Assembly: GCF_033097365.1 (NCBI RefSeq)
Contig: NZ_AP028461.1
Span: 7,440,001 to 7,504,000, forward strand
DNA length: 64,000 bases
Reading direction: 5' to 3'
Source of the DNA: Actinoplanes sichuanensis
GTDB taxonomy: Bacteria > Actinomycetota > Actinomycetes > Mycobacteriales > Micromonosporaceae
Position numbers and translations under genes: made by a program. This document shows positions 42,269 to 51,473 of the stretch, in pieces. Below the pieces are notes generated by a model. It was given only the letters and a program-made list of their open reading frames with translations, made no database searches and was not told the DNA's origin. How positions within the stretch are numbered: position 1 is the first letter of the stretch; every line of letters starts with the position of its first letter.

Positions 42269-44068
42269 TCAGCCTGACAGACGGACGCTGCTGAGCGTCT
42301 GCGGGCCGTCCGAGACGACCCGCAGGATGGTCAGCCCCTCCGCCGGGATCTTGAACGTCTTCGTCTTCGGCACCAGCGTGTACGTCTCGGTCGCCCCGGC
42401 CGGCAGCGTCGCCGGGCCGGCCTTGATCGTCCAGAAACTCGCGATCGTCGCGCCGGTGGCCACCGAGAAGTTGGGCCGCACCGGGTCGGCCGAGCTGTTG
42501 GTCACCCGCACGGTCAGCTCGGGCAGGTTCTGCCCGGCGACCACCGGGGTGCGGACCTCGAAGTCCAGCGGCTGTGGGGTGGCGACCGCGATCAGGAACA
42601 GCGCCACCGCCGGGACGAACAGCGCGGCGGTGACCGCCTTCCGCTTCGGCAGGTCGATCCGGAACGCGTCGGCGAAATCGGCACGGGTCGTCGTCACCAG
42701 CGGAACCAGCCACAACGGCATGGTCAGCAGCCAGTAGCCGTCCTGCGACCGGGTCGACACCATGAAGATCGTCCACGGCAGCACCGCCACCGCCGGGCCC
42801 AGCGTGCGCTGGTGCAGGGCGAACACCGCCAGCAGGGCAACCAGCAGGGCGATCGTCGCGTGGCCGTACATGTCCAGGGCCGCACTACCGCCGATGATGT
42901 AGTGGGTGATGCCCATCAGGCCCTGCCCGTGCGGAACCGCGTGCTGCAGCAACGGCTCGAACACCCCGGTCAGCCAGGCGTGCGGCGACTTCACGATGAA
43001 CGGCAGGCTGGACAGGGCGAACACCGCCAGCGCGGTACCGCCGTAACGCAGCAGCAGCGTGAACGTACGGGCCAGACCCAGCTCACCCAGACGCAGCATG
43101 ACCAGGCCCACCACCAGGAACAACGCCAGGAACCAGCCCAGCTGATGGATCGAGCACGCGGCACCCAGCGCGGCGGCGCGCACCAGACCGTACCGGCCCA
43201 GCCGCCCGTCCCGCCCGATCTTCGGCCAACCCCACAGAGCCACACACAGGAACGGAAGAGCGATGATCGAGGGGTACGCGTTGTCGGCGTAACCGGCCAG
43301 CGTGCCCAGCCCCAGCACACCCAGCGTCGCGATCGGCCGCAACGGGCGCGGGGCCACCCAGAACACGAACACCGCCGTCGCGAACACGGCCAGCCAGGCC
43401 ACCAGCACGATCCCGGCCATCGACGGGAACAGCCGCTCGAACACCGCCCCGATCTCCACCCCCAGCGGCGGATAGCCGAAGTCGAACACCGTCCGGCCGT
43501 CCATCAGCTGCGTCGGCAGCACCGGGTCGATCCCGGGCCACGACGACGTGTACGGGTTGCCGCCCCTGGCCAGCGCCCGCGACGCCGCGTCCATCAGGAT
43601 GCCCTCGTCGACGGTCAGGTCCTTGGCCCCGGACACCCCGGGCCACGCCGCCACCATCTTGATCACGAGCGCGGTGACCAGCACCCCGACGTCCAGCCGG
43701 GCCAGCACCCGATGCCGCGACGCACACAGCGCGATCACCGCCGCCACCAGCATCGCCAGGTACGCGCCGGTCAGCACCAGGGCCAGCCAGGGCCGGCTCA
43801 TCGCGTTGGCCTGCCAGAACCCGCGGGTCCCGACGACGAGACCCATGACCGCCGCCACCGAGAGCCCCCGGTGCAGCCAGAGGATCAGCTCCGTCGAGGA
43901 CACCCCCGCCACCCCCGCCGCGCGGGCCGCGCCACCGTCAGCAGCCGCGTCGGCCTCGTCCGCGGCGCGCGCCGCGGCGTCACCGGCGCTTCCGGCCGGC
44001 TCCCCATCGCCGGGCTCCACCTTCACCGTCGCCGCCGGCCGGTCGTCACCCACGAGATCCTGAACCAC
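42269..44068 (-). CDS. Large polytopic membrane protein, GT-C-like
   Basis: Membrane protein of 599 residues: an Ala/Asp/Glu-rich cytoplasmic N-terminus (1-55), about 11-12 membrane segments (about 60-500) and a C-terminal outside beta-sandwich domain of about 95 residues (LDFEVRTPVVAGQNLPELTV onward). The first large external loop contains KDLTVDEGILMD and FDFGYPPLGVEIG, resembling GT-C glycosyltransferases of the mannosyltransferase (GT87/GT39) group. No exact family can be named. It ends 4 bases before the KdpD-like kinase on the same strand. Confidence 0.82.
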   Translation of the reverse strand: MVQDLVGDDRPAATVKVEPGDGEPAGSAGDAAARAADEADAAADGGAARAAGVAGVSSTELILWLHRGLSVAAVMGLVVGTRGFWQANAMSRPWLALVLTGAYLAMLVAAVIALCASRHRVLARLDVGVLVTALVIKMVAAWPGVSGAKDLTVDEGILMDAASRALARGGNPYTSSWPGIDPVLPTQLMDGRTVFDFGYPPLGVEIGAVFERLFPSMAGIVLVAWLAVFATAVFVFWVAPRPLRPIATLGVLGLGTLAGYADNAYPSIIALPFLCVALWGWPKIGRDGRLGRYGLVRAAALGAACSIHQLGWFLALFLVVGLVMLRLGELGLARTFTLLLRYGGTALAVFALSSLPFIVKSPHAWLTGVFEPLLQHAVPHGQGLMGITHYIIGGSAALDMYGHATIALLVALLAVFALHQRTLGPAVAVLPWTIFMVSTRSQDGYWLLTMPLWLVPLVTTTRADFADAFRIDLPKRKAVTAALFVPAVALFLIAVATPQPLDFEVRTPVVAGQNLPELTVRVTNSSADPVRPNFSVATGATIASFWTIKAGPATLPAGATETYTLVPKTKTFKIPAEGLTILRVVSDGPQTLSSVRLSG

Positions 44069-44304
44069 CGGCGCATCCTACAAGCGCCCCGGGCCCACCC
44101 CGTTCCCACAACGGCCACCCGAGGGACCGGCGGGGTTCGCACCCGAGATCCCGGCCGCCCGACGGCCCCGAGAACCGGCCGGACAAACCACGCAGCCGCC
44201 CGGCGGGCGCGCCGGGGCCGGAGTCGGGACCGCGTCGCGGTGTGGGCACGGGAGGGGTGGGCACGGGCGGCGGCTCGGGGCGGGGCGGCCCACGGCGTAC
44301 CGGA

Positions 44305-45543
44305 TCAGGGGTGGTAGATGTTCAGGCCCGCCCAGAGAGCGGTCACCGCGGCGACCAGGGTGAGCGGGACGGTGGCCGCGCCGAGGCGGAGGAACTCGGA
44401 GGTTCGTGGGGCCGCGTCGCGGGCGTGCAGGATGCGACGCCAGAGCAGGGTGGCCAGGGAACCGGCGTAGGTGAGGTTCGGGCCGACGTTCACACCGATC
44501 AGCACGGCCAGCAGCAGGCCCGGCGAGTGGGCCACCGCCGGCAGCAGCACCAGCGTGGCCGGGAGGTTGTTCAGGACGTTCGCGAGGATCGCGGCCAGCG
44601 TGGCCGCACCGAGCAGGCCCAGCAGGTCCGGGTGGGCCGGGATCCAGGTGTCGATCCAGTCGCCGAGACCGTTCGAGCGGACCGCCAGCACCACCACGCC
44701 GAGGGCCAGGACGAAGGCACAGAAGGCCGGGTTCGCCTCGGTGAACAGCGTGGACGGGTGGATGTCGCGGCGCCGCAACAGCGGCACGGCCAGGGCGATC
44801 GCGCCGGCACCGGCCACCCACGCGGGCTCCACGCCGAACGGCTGAAGGGCCACGAAACCGGCGAGCGTCACCGCCAGCACCGTCAGGGCGTAGCGCGGGG
44901 CGGGGCCGGGTTCGCCCGGGTTCGGGGTGGCCGGGGCGGCCAGATCGTCGGCGAAGAAGAACTGAAAGATCAGGAACTCGACCAGGATCACCGCCAGCCA
45001 GGGCGCGGCCATCAGCGCGGCGAAACCGGCGAAGGTCAGCCCGCTCGCGGCGAAGGCCAGCAGGTTCGTCAGGTTCGAGACCGGCAGCAGCAGGGAGGCC
45101 GAGTTCGCGAGGTGGTTGCAGGCGTAGGCGTGCGGGCGGTGCCCGACACCGGCACGGGCGGCGACCGCGAACACCACCGGCGTGAGCAGGACCACCGTGG
45201 CGTCCAGGCTGAGGACCGCGGTGGTCAAGGCGGCGGCGCCGAAGACCGCGCCGAGGAGACGGCGGGGACGACCTTTCCCGGTACGGGCGACGAGCGCCCC
45301 GATCCAGCCGAAGACACCATGCCGTTCCGCGGTGAACGCGAGCACCAGGATCGCCGCCAGAAACGCGACGGTGGGCGCCAGCTCCTCCATCTCGTGCAGC
45401 GCCGCCGACGGGGTGACCAGGCCGAACCCGACCGCCAGCGCGGCCGCCGGAACCGCGGCCGCGGCCTCGGGCAGTCCCCGGGGCCGGGCCACGGCGAACG
45501 CGAGGACCGCGGCCAGCAGCGCCAACGCGATGATCATGAGCAC
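44305..45543 (-). CDS. ArsB/NhaD-type permease
   Basis: Ion transporter of 412 residues with 10-11 membrane segments from the ArsB/NhaD (SLC13-related) group. Typical: LDATVVLLTPVVFA (about 112-125), ANSASLLLPVSNLTNLLAF (about 145-163) and the second-half repeat LNNLPATLVLLPAV followed by GVNVGPNLTYAGSLATLLW, the paired re-entrant hairpins of this fold. Substrate could be arsenite, Na+/H+ or a carboxylate; no ars genes lie near. The 236 bases between this gene and the one at 42269-44068 are GC-rich and I see no gene or RNA in them. Confidence 0.85.
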   Translation of the reverse strand: MLMIIALALLAAVLAFAVARPRGLPEAAAAVPAAALAVGFGLVTPSAALHEMEELAPTVAFLAAILVLAFTAERHGVFGWIGALVARTGKGRPRRLLGAVFGAAALTTAVLSLDATVVLLTPVVFAVAARAGVGHRPHAYACNHLANSASLLLPVSNLTNLLAFAASGLTFAGFAALMAAPWLAVILVEFLIFQFFFADDLAAPATPNPGEPGPAPRYALTVLAVTLAGFVALQPFGVEPAWVAGAGAIALAVPLLRRRDIHPSTLFTEANPAFCAFVLALGVVVLAVRSNGLGDWIDTWIPAHPDLLGLLGAATLAAILANVLNNLPATLVLLPAVAHSPGLLLAVLIGVNVGPNLTYAGSLATLLWRRILHARDAAPRTSEFLRLGAATVPLTLVAAVTALWAGLNIYHP

Positions 45544-45621
45544 TGGAAAAGCCTATGAGCAGGTGACCGGGCCCGCGAGCCGAGAAGGGCCGGATGTGAC
45601 GAGGCACGCCCGACCCGGCGG

Positions 45622-45653
45622 TGTCCGAGCCACGACCGACCGTGGCTCGGACA
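45622..45653 (-). terminator. Hairpin after the CNNM/CBS gene
   Basis: Perfect 13-base-pair stem TGTCCGAGCCACG with a 6-base loop, 12 bases beyond the stop of the gene at 45665. No T-run. Terminator-like. Confidence 0.65.
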
Positions 45654-45664
45654 TCTCAGACCGC

Positions 45665-46981
45665 TCAGACGGTGGCTTCCTCTTCGGTCTCCTGGGACGC
45701 CAGCCGACGCAGGCGCAGCTTGGTGATCGCCCGCCCGGTGATCTCGACGACCTCGGCGGTGTGCCCGTCGATGCGGACCGTCTCGCCGGGGACCGTCGGG
45801 ATGTGGCCGAGACGCGCGAGCGCCAGACCGGCCACCGTGGTGTAGTCGCCGGAGTCGGTCTCCTCGATGTCGACGCCGATGTCCGGCAGGTCGTGGATCG
45901 GGAAGGTGCCCGGCAGCAGCATCGCGCCGTCCTCCTCGTGGATCACCGACTGCACGTCCCGGTCGCTCTCGTCGTAGATCTCGCCGACGACCTCCTCGAC
46001 CAGGTCCTCCATGGTGACGATGCCGTCGATGGCGCCGCGCTCATCGACGACCAGGGCGAACTGCTGACGCTGGCCGCGCAGCTGGCGCATGGCGTCGGAC
46101 ACCTTCAGCGTCTCGGGGAGGAACAGCGGCTCGAACATGTGGTCGCGGACCAGGCCGCCCGCGGTGATCAGGTCACGCAGGTGGACCACACCGAGCACGT
46201 CGTCGAGGCCCATGGCGCCGGTGACCGGGGCCCGCGAGTGGCCGCCCTCGACGAGCCGGGCCAGCGCCTCGGGGGCGGGCAGGTCGGCCGGGAGGATCAG
46301 CACGTCGCGGCGCGGGATGAGGATCTCCCGCAGGATCCGGTCGGCGATCTCAAAGGCGCCGCTGATGATGGTGCGCTGCTCGGCGGTGATGTCCTGCTGG
46401 GCGGCGACCATGTCCCGGATCTCCTCGGTGCTCACCTCTTCCCGGCCCGCGCCGGGGTCGCCGCCGGCGAGGCGGACGACCAGGTCGGTGGCCTTACCGA
46501 GCAGCCAGATCACCGGCCGGGACAGGGTGGCCAGCACGTCCAGCGGGCGGGCCACCAGCATCGCCCAGCCCTCGGCCCGCTGCATGGCGATGCGCTTGGG
46601 CGCGAGCTCGCCGACGACCAGGGTGAAGAACGTCAGGACGATGGTGACCAGGATGATCGAGACGGGCTCCGCGGCGCTGCCGAGGAAGCCGAGCGGCTCG
46701 ATCAGCGGCTGTGCCAGCGACACCGCCGCGGCAGCCGAGGCGAGGAAGCCCGCCAGGGTGATGCCGATCTGAATGGTGGCCAGGAACCGGTTGGGGTCCC
46801 GCGCCAGCTTGGCGAGGGTCCTTCCGGTGCGGGACTGCCGCTCGAGACGCTGCAACTGGCTCTCCCGCAGGGAGATGAGAGCCATCTCGCTGCCCGAGAA
46901 CGCCGCGTTGAGCAGCACCAGCACCACGACCAGGACAACTTGCCAGCCGTATCCGCCCACGGCGGACATCAACTCCTTCAC
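45665..46981 (-). CDS. CNNM/HlyC-CorC family membrane protein with CBS domains
   Basis: Membrane protein of 438 residues: CNNM (DUF21) transmembrane domain (about 1-195, three to four segments, LLNAAFSGSEMALISL and VVGELAPKRIAM), a CBS-domain pair (about 215-335, IPRRDVLILP and DLVEEVVGEIYDE) and a C-terminal CorC/HlyC domain (about 350-425). Members affect Mg/Co homeostasis, probably as divalent-cation transporters or regulators. GTG 46981 lacks a ribosome site; ATG 46969 with AAGGAG only 3 bases away is an alternative. Single gene. Confidence 0.9.
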   Translation of the reverse strand: MKELMSAVGGYGWQVVLVVVLVLLNAAFSGSEMALISLRESQLQRLERQSRTGRTLAKLARDPNRFLATIQIGITLAGFLASAAAAVSLAQPLIEPLGFLGSAAEPVSIILVTIVLTFFTLVVGELAPKRIAMQRAEGWAMLVARPLDVLATLSRPVIWLLGKATDLVVRLAGGDPGAGREEVSTEEIRDMVAAQQDITAEQRTIISGAFEIADRILREILIPRRDVLILPADLPAPEALARLVEGGHSRAPVTGAMGLDDVLGVVHLRDLITAGGLVRDHMFEPLFLPETLKVSDAMRQLRGQRQQFALVVDERGAIDGIVTMEDLVEEVVGEIYDESDRDVQSVIHEEDGAMLLPGTFPIHDLPDIGVDIEETDSGDYTTVAGLALARLGHIPTVPGETVRIDGHTAEVVEITGRAITKLRLRRLASQETEEEATV

Positions 46982-47122
46982 GAAGAGACGAAGGCACCAG
47001 GTTACCGGTGTCGGCTGTGAGGATTCCCAGGGAGATCACGATCTATGCGAACGGCGCGCCGGAGATGTCGCACCGAATCCATGCTGTCCGGTAATCGACG
47101 AGAACAGTTTCCGAGTCGTTCA

Positions 47123-47151
47123 TTGACTACGAATATGCCCGGGTGTCCAAT
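47123..47151 (+). promoter_or_regulatory. Possible vegetative promoter for a leaderless DUF2278 mRNA
   Basis: TTGACT (47123-47128; five of six to TTGACA), 17-base spacer, TCCAAT (47146-47151; four of six). The start would fall at about 47158, the ATG of the gene, which has no ribosome site. Confidence 0.4.
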
Positions 47152-47157
47152 CCGGGC

Positions 47158-48174
47158 ATGCCGTTGAAGCGTTACGGGGTTCTGCGTGCGGCCGTCATCG
47201 ACCGTCGCCTAGAAACCGATGACACACCTCATTATCAAATTCATTTACGGGCGGCCGGCGTCGATTACCGGGCAGCCGTCAACGTGCGTTCCCAGTTGGC
47301 CCCGCCGGATCTTCTGTACCTGGGGATCGACGATTTCGATCATCCGATCCTGGAGCAGGTCCGCCGGCTCCCGGACGGTTTCACCGAGGTCGAGAGCCGG
47401 CGCGGCGGCGTCGCGATCGACTTCATCCGTGGAAATCTCTTCGACCGGTTCGCGATGCGGCCGGTGCCGACCACGAAGCCCGGTCCGGACAATGATCTCG
47501 GCGAATTCCTCGATCACTACGTGCAGAAGGCGCAGGGTGATCCGGAGGCGCGGGCCTACGTGTTCGGCGAGCCGTGGGGGCCGGAGCCCAAGTCCGACAA
47601 GATCTTCGGTTTCCGGCCCGGCAACGGCATCCACGACGTGCACATGAACCAGGGCAACCGCGGGAAGTTCGCCGGCGACAACGGGGTCTTCCAGGACGGG
47701 GCACTGTTGCTGCACTTCCCCGGCGCGGACACCTGGGTTGCGATCTTCCTGGCCTTCCAGTCGCAGGTCATGCACACCGACGACATCACCGGACACCCGG
47801 CGAGGGAGCTGCCCGACGCCGGTCCGGCGCCGCAGCCGTCGCCGTCCGAGCCGGATCATCTGGTACGGGTGGTGGCCGCGCTGGTCAACCCGCCCGGCCC
47901 GGCGCCGGAGCCGGAGACCGTCACGCTGCTGAACGCGTCCCCCGGCCGGATCGACCTGACCGGCTGGTCGCTGGTCGACAGCGCGGGTGGCCGCCAGCCG
48001 CTGGCCGGTGAGTTGGCGGCCGGGGCCGTGACGCAGGTGCCGGTGGTGACCCCGGTACAGCTGGGCAACGGCGGCGGGACGCTCACCCTGCTGGACGCCC
48101 GCGGGCTGAAGGTGGACGGCGTGGCGTGGACCGCCGGTCAGGGGCGGCGCGAGGGCTGGAGCGTCGTCTTCTAA
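47158..48174 (+). CDS. DUF2278 (YukJ-like) protein with C-terminal lamin-tail-like domain
   Basis: Protein of 338 residues. The first 220 residues match the DUF2278/YukJ pattern (MPLKRYGVLRAAVID, YLGIDDFDHPIL, GNGIHDVHMNQGN, LLLHFPGADTWVAIFLAFQSQ), a family of unknown role with conserved His and Asp residues. A Pro-rich linker (about 222-232) leads to a lamin-tail-like beta domain (about 235-338, LLNASPGRIDLTGWSLVD). ATG 47158 is chosen because MPLKRYGVL is the usual beginning; GTG 47143 in the same frame is the alternative. No signal peptide. It converges on the multi-PAS kinase. Confidence 0.85.
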   Translation: MPLKRYGVLRAAVIDRRLETDDTPHYQIHLRAAGVDYRAAVNVRSQLAPPDLLYLGIDDFDHPILEQVRRLPDGFTEVESRRGGVAIDFIRGNLFDRFAMRPVPTTKPGPDNDLGEFLDHYVQKAQGDPEARAYVFGEPWGPEPKSDKIFGFRPGNGIHDVHMNQGNRGKFAGDNGVFQDGALLLHFPGADTWVAIFLAFQSQVMHTDDITGHPARELPDAGPAPQPSPSEPDHLVRVVAALVNPPGPAPEPETVTLLNASPGRIDLTGWSLVDSAGGRQPLAGELAAGAVTQVPVVTPVQLGNGGGTLTLLDARGLKVDGVAWTAGQGRREGWSVVF

Positions 48175-48182
48175 AAAGGCGC

Positions 48183-50714
48183 CTAACCGGCGGCCTCCGC
48201 CTCGATGGTGAAGATCGAACCCCCGGCGGGGTGCGGCTCGTGCCGTACCTCGCCGTGGTTGGCGCGGGCCAGGCTGCGGACGATGTAGAGGCCGAGTCCG
48301 GTGCCACGGACCGACCCGGCGTCGCGTTCGGCCCGGGTGAGCCGGTCGAACAGGCGCGGCCGGAACTCCTCGGGCACACCGGGACCACGGTCCTCGACGC
48401 TGAGCAGCACCCGGCCGCGACCGGTCGGCTCGATCCGGACGGCGGTGGCGCCCCCGGCGTACTTGGCCGCGTTGGACAGCAGGTTGACCAGGACCTGCTG
48501 GAGGTGGCCGGGGTTGAAGCGCAGGGTGACGTCCGGCCCGGTCACCGGGACGTGGGTGGCGCCGGTGCTCTCCAGCGCACTCGCGATCCCGGCGTGCAGG
48601 GACACCTCGCCGCGTACCGCACTGAGGTTGCCGGCGTCGATGCTGACCATGGACAGCACCTCGCGGACGATCTCGTCGAGCCGTTGCGCCTGCCGACTGA
48701 TCACGGTGACCGCCAGGGTCGCCTGCGAGTCCGCCTCCAGGTCGTCGGCGAGCAGGTCGCTGTAGCCGAGGATGGCCGACAGCGGGTTGCTGATCTCGTG
48801 CCCGAGCATCCCGATGATGTCGAGTTTGAGCTGGTTGGCGACTTCCAGGGCGGTGTTGCGCTCGGCGAGGGCGGCGGCCGCGTGGTCGCGGGCGCGTTCG
48901 GCGATCCGACGCTGGGAGATGTCGTTGGCCACCACGATGAGGTGCCGCGGGCGGTCCTGGGAGTCGCGGACCAGTGAGACGGTGGCCTCGACGTCGACCC
49001 AGTGCCCGTCGGCGTGCCGGAGCCGGGTCTCGTGGGTGTAGGAGGCGGCGTCCCCGGCGAACAGTCCGGCGATCTCGTTGTGCATGTGGGCGCGGGCTTC
49101 CGAGTCCAGCAGTTCGTCGTCGACGATCCGGCCGGCCATGTCCTCGACGCGGCGGCCGAGCATCCGGGCGAACGCCTTGTTGACGGCGATCAGCGAGCCG
49201 TCCAGGGCGCGGATCACCTGGCCCACCGCCGAGTGCGTGAACTGGGCGCGGAACCGCTGCTCGTTCACCGCGAGGGCCTGTTCGGCGGCACGGGCCGCGG
49301 TCACGTCGGTGTTGATCTCCAGTACCTCGACGTCGCCGTCGGCTGGCCGGTGGACGACCTGGCGGCTGAGCACCGTGACGGCCCGGCCGGTGGCGGTGAG
49401 GTGCTGCATCTGGCCGTCCCAGTGGCCGGCACCCTCCAGCGCGGCCTGCTGTTCGGCCATCGAGCCGCCCTCGAAGACGGTGTTGAGCAGGCGGTGGGTG
49501 CGCCGGCCGCGGGCCGCCGCCGAGGTCCAGCCGTACAGCTGCTGGGCGCCGTTGTTCCACCAGAGGATGGTGCCGTCGAGGCGCCGGACGATCACCGCGG
49601 CCGGGATCAGCTTGAGCAGGGTGGCCTGCTGGTGCATCCGGGCGTCGGCGGCACGCTGCGCGGTGACGTCCTCGACCTGGACCACGACGTACGACGGAAC
49701 GCCGTCCCCGCTACGGACGACCGCGACCCGGATCGACACCCAGATGGTGTGGCCGTCCTTGTGCACGTACCGGCGCTCGACCCGGACCGTGTCCGGCCCG
49801 GTGGTGATCATCTGCCGGAGCGCGTTCTCGGTGCCCGCCACGTCGTCCGGGTGCTGCAGGTCGTGGAACGACATCCGCAGCAGTTCCTCGGCGCGGTACC
49901 CGGTGATCGCCGACAGCGCCGGGTTGACCTGGAGGTACCGCCCGAAGGACCGGTCGTCGACGCTGGACAGGGCCAGACCGAGCGGTGAGTTCTCGAAGGT
50001 GAGCCGGAACCGGGCGTCGCTGAGCTCCAGGGCCTCCAGTGCGGCGGTCCGCTCGGCGAGCAGGGTGGCGTTGCGGGCGTAGTCGTCGACGTACCGGAGG
50101 GCGGAGGCCAGGCCGGCGGCGAGCAGCTCCAGGTGGTGGGCGTCCACCTCGTCGAAGGCGTCCGGCCGGGCGCTGCCCATCTTGACCACGCCGATCAGCC
50201 GGTCGCCGCTGTAGAGCGGGGCGGCGCACATCGACCGGATCCCGATCCGCAGGCAGGCCTCGCGGTCGACCCGCTCGTCGGTGGTGGTGTCGGCGCACCT
50301 GACCACCCGACGGCTGGCGATCGCCTCCCCGGCCAGCGATCGGGGCCGAGCCCCGGGGCCGGTGAGGCCGGTGTAACCGGCCAGGTCACCGGCCGCGGCG
50401 AAGTCGCCGGCCATCAGCTCGACGGCCGCGCCGGTGACCGCCGGGAACGCGCCCATCACCTGTTCGGCGACGACCCGCAGCGCCTCGTCGCGGTCGTGGG
50501 CGGCGGTGGTGACGGCCCGCTGCGCCTCGATCGTGGAGAGCAGCACACGGGTCTGCCGGGCGGACCGCTCCTCGGCCGCCCGGCGCTCCGACATGTCCCG
50601 CATGAACGCGTCGATCGAGACGGACCCGGTCGGGCCGGTCGAGATGACCTGCCGGAGCCGTTCCAGCTCGGCACGCTCGGACACGCTGATCTCGTCGACC
50701 TCTGGACCGCGCAC
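48183..50714 (-). CDS. GAF-PAS-PAS-PAS sensor histidine kinase
   Basis: Soluble kinase of 843 residues. After a short coiled-coil N-terminus come a GAF domain (about 55-215), three PAS domains (about 235-350, 365-480, 490-610), and the catalytic core with H-box GHEISNPL (His639), N-box NLLSNAAKYA, G1 DRGPGVPEE and G2 GTGLGLY. PAS pockets may hold haem or flavin, but no cofactor Cys/His is obvious. GTG 50714 has GGGGTGA upstream. It follows the TetR gene by 7 bases on the same strand and should be co-transcribed with it. No response regulator adjacent. Confidence 0.92.
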   Translation of the reverse strand: MRGPEVDEISVSERAELERLRQVISTGPTGSVSIDAFMRDMSERRAAEERSARQTRVLLSTIEAQRAVTTAAHDRDEALRVVAEQVMGAFPAVTGAAVELMAGDFAAAGDLAGYTGLTGPGARPRSLAGEAIASRRVVRCADTTTDERVDREACLRIGIRSMCAAPLYSGDRLIGVVKMGSARPDAFDEVDAHHLELLAAGLASALRYVDDYARNATLLAERTAALEALELSDARFRLTFENSPLGLALSSVDDRSFGRYLQVNPALSAITGYRAEELLRMSFHDLQHPDDVAGTENALRQMITTGPDTVRVERRYVHKDGHTIWVSIRVAVVRSGDGVPSYVVVQVEDVTAQRAADARMHQQATLLKLIPAAVIVRRLDGTILWWNNGAQQLYGWTSAAARGRRTHRLLNTVFEGGSMAEQQAALEGAGHWDGQMQHLTATGRAVTVLSRQVVHRPADGDVEVLEINTDVTAARAAEQALAVNEQRFRAQFTHSAVGQVIRALDGSLIAVNKAFARMLGRRVEDMAGRIVDDELLDSEARAHMHNEIAGLFAGDAASYTHETRLRHADGHWVDVEATVSLVRDSQDRPRHLIVVANDISQRRIAERARDHAAAALAERNTALEVANQLKLDIIGMLGHEISNPLSAILGYSDLLADDLEADSQATLAVTVISRQAQRLDEIVREVLSMVSIDAGNLSAVRGEVSLHAGIASALESTGATHVPVTGPDVTLRFNPGHLQQVLVNLLSNAAKYAGGATAVRIEPTGRGRVLLSVEDRGPGVPEEFRPRLFDRLTRAERDAGSVRGTGLGLYIVRSLARANHGEVRHEPHPAGGSIFTIEAEAAG

Positions 50715-50721
50715 CGCGTCG

Positions 50722-51354
50722 TCACCCCGTTCCGCCGCTCTCTGCCACCGCGGGGTTGATCGGCAGAGCCCCGGAGGTCCTGAGGTCCGGCAGGAAGACG
50801 CCGTCCAGCACCAGGTTCACCGCCCGGTCGGCGGCGGCGCGGGCGGCCGACACGTCGTCGGTCGCCTCGGCCACCCCCTGCACCATGGTGAAGAGCAGGG
50901 ACAGGTCCTCGGGGACCAGGTCGGCACGGACGTGCCCGTGGTCGCGGGCCCGGCTCAGCGGCGCGGCGAAGGCGGCGATCACCCGCTGCCGGTACCGCTC
51001 CTGCAACCCGAGGTCGAAGCGGCGCACCAGTTTGACCAGGCCGCGCAGCTCGATCTGGGAGTGCAGGGTCTCGCGGAGCAGGTCGCGGAATCCGGCCGGG
51101 TGCCCGGAGTCGGCGGCCACCCGCGCTTCCAGGATCTCCAGTTGGTAGGTGAGGACCGCGGCGGTGAGCGCCTGCCGGTCGGCGAAGTGCCGGTAGAGGG
51201 TGGCCTGCCCGATACCGGCACGCCGGGCGATCTCGGGCATCAGGGCGACGGTGCCCTCCTGCGCGAGAACCTCGCTCGCGGCCTCCAGGATGGCCGCGCG
51301 GTTGCGCTGGGCGTCACGTCGACGCGCGGTCGGGGTTCCGTAGAGCACCTGCAC
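50722..51354 (-). CDS. TetR-family regulator, divergent from secreted hydrolase gene
   Basis: Regulator of 210 residues with N-terminal helix-turn-helix (about 18-65: AAILEAASEVLAQEGTVAL, IARRAGIGQATLYRHFADRQAL) and a helical ligand domain. It begins the operon with the multi-PAS kinase and is divergent from the CocE-type hydrolase. The palindrome CGTTAC-N6-GTAACG at 51377-51394 in the shared region is the likely operator, which would let it control itself, the kinase and the hydrolase. Confidence 0.9.
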   Translation of the reverse strand: MQVLYGTPTARRRDAQRNRAAILEAASEVLAQEGTVALMPEIARRAGIGQATLYRHFADRQALTAAVLTYQLEILEARVAADSGHPAGFRDLLRETLHSQIELRGLVKLVRRFDLGLQERYRQRVIAAFAAPLSRARDHGHVRADLVPEDLSLLFTMVQGVAEATDDVSAARAAADRAVNLVLDGVFLPDLRTSGALPINPAVAESGGTG

Positions 51355-51376
51355 CCCCTTAGCTACCGACGAGTTA

Positions 51377-51394
51377 CGTTACTAGCCGGTAACG
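51377..51394. promoter_or_regulatory. Perfect palindrome, likely TetR operator
   Basis: CGTTAC (51377-51382) and GTAACG (51389-51394) with a 6-base spacer, 22 bases before the TetR start and 80 bases before the hydrolase start. A further GTTAC copy directly precedes it (51373-51378), so two regulator dimers might bind. Confidence 0.55.
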
Positions 51395-51473
51395 AGAATG
51401 TCACCATCTTCAAATTCTCGGAACCGATTCCTACGCTGCCGCCACGTTCGCTCCCCTCCATCGAGGAGTGTTG

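Noticed and set aside
44069..44304. 236-base GC-rich gap checked for tRNA or small RNA
   Set aside because: No cloverleaf, no strong hairpin with T-run and no ribosome-site-preceded frame was found.
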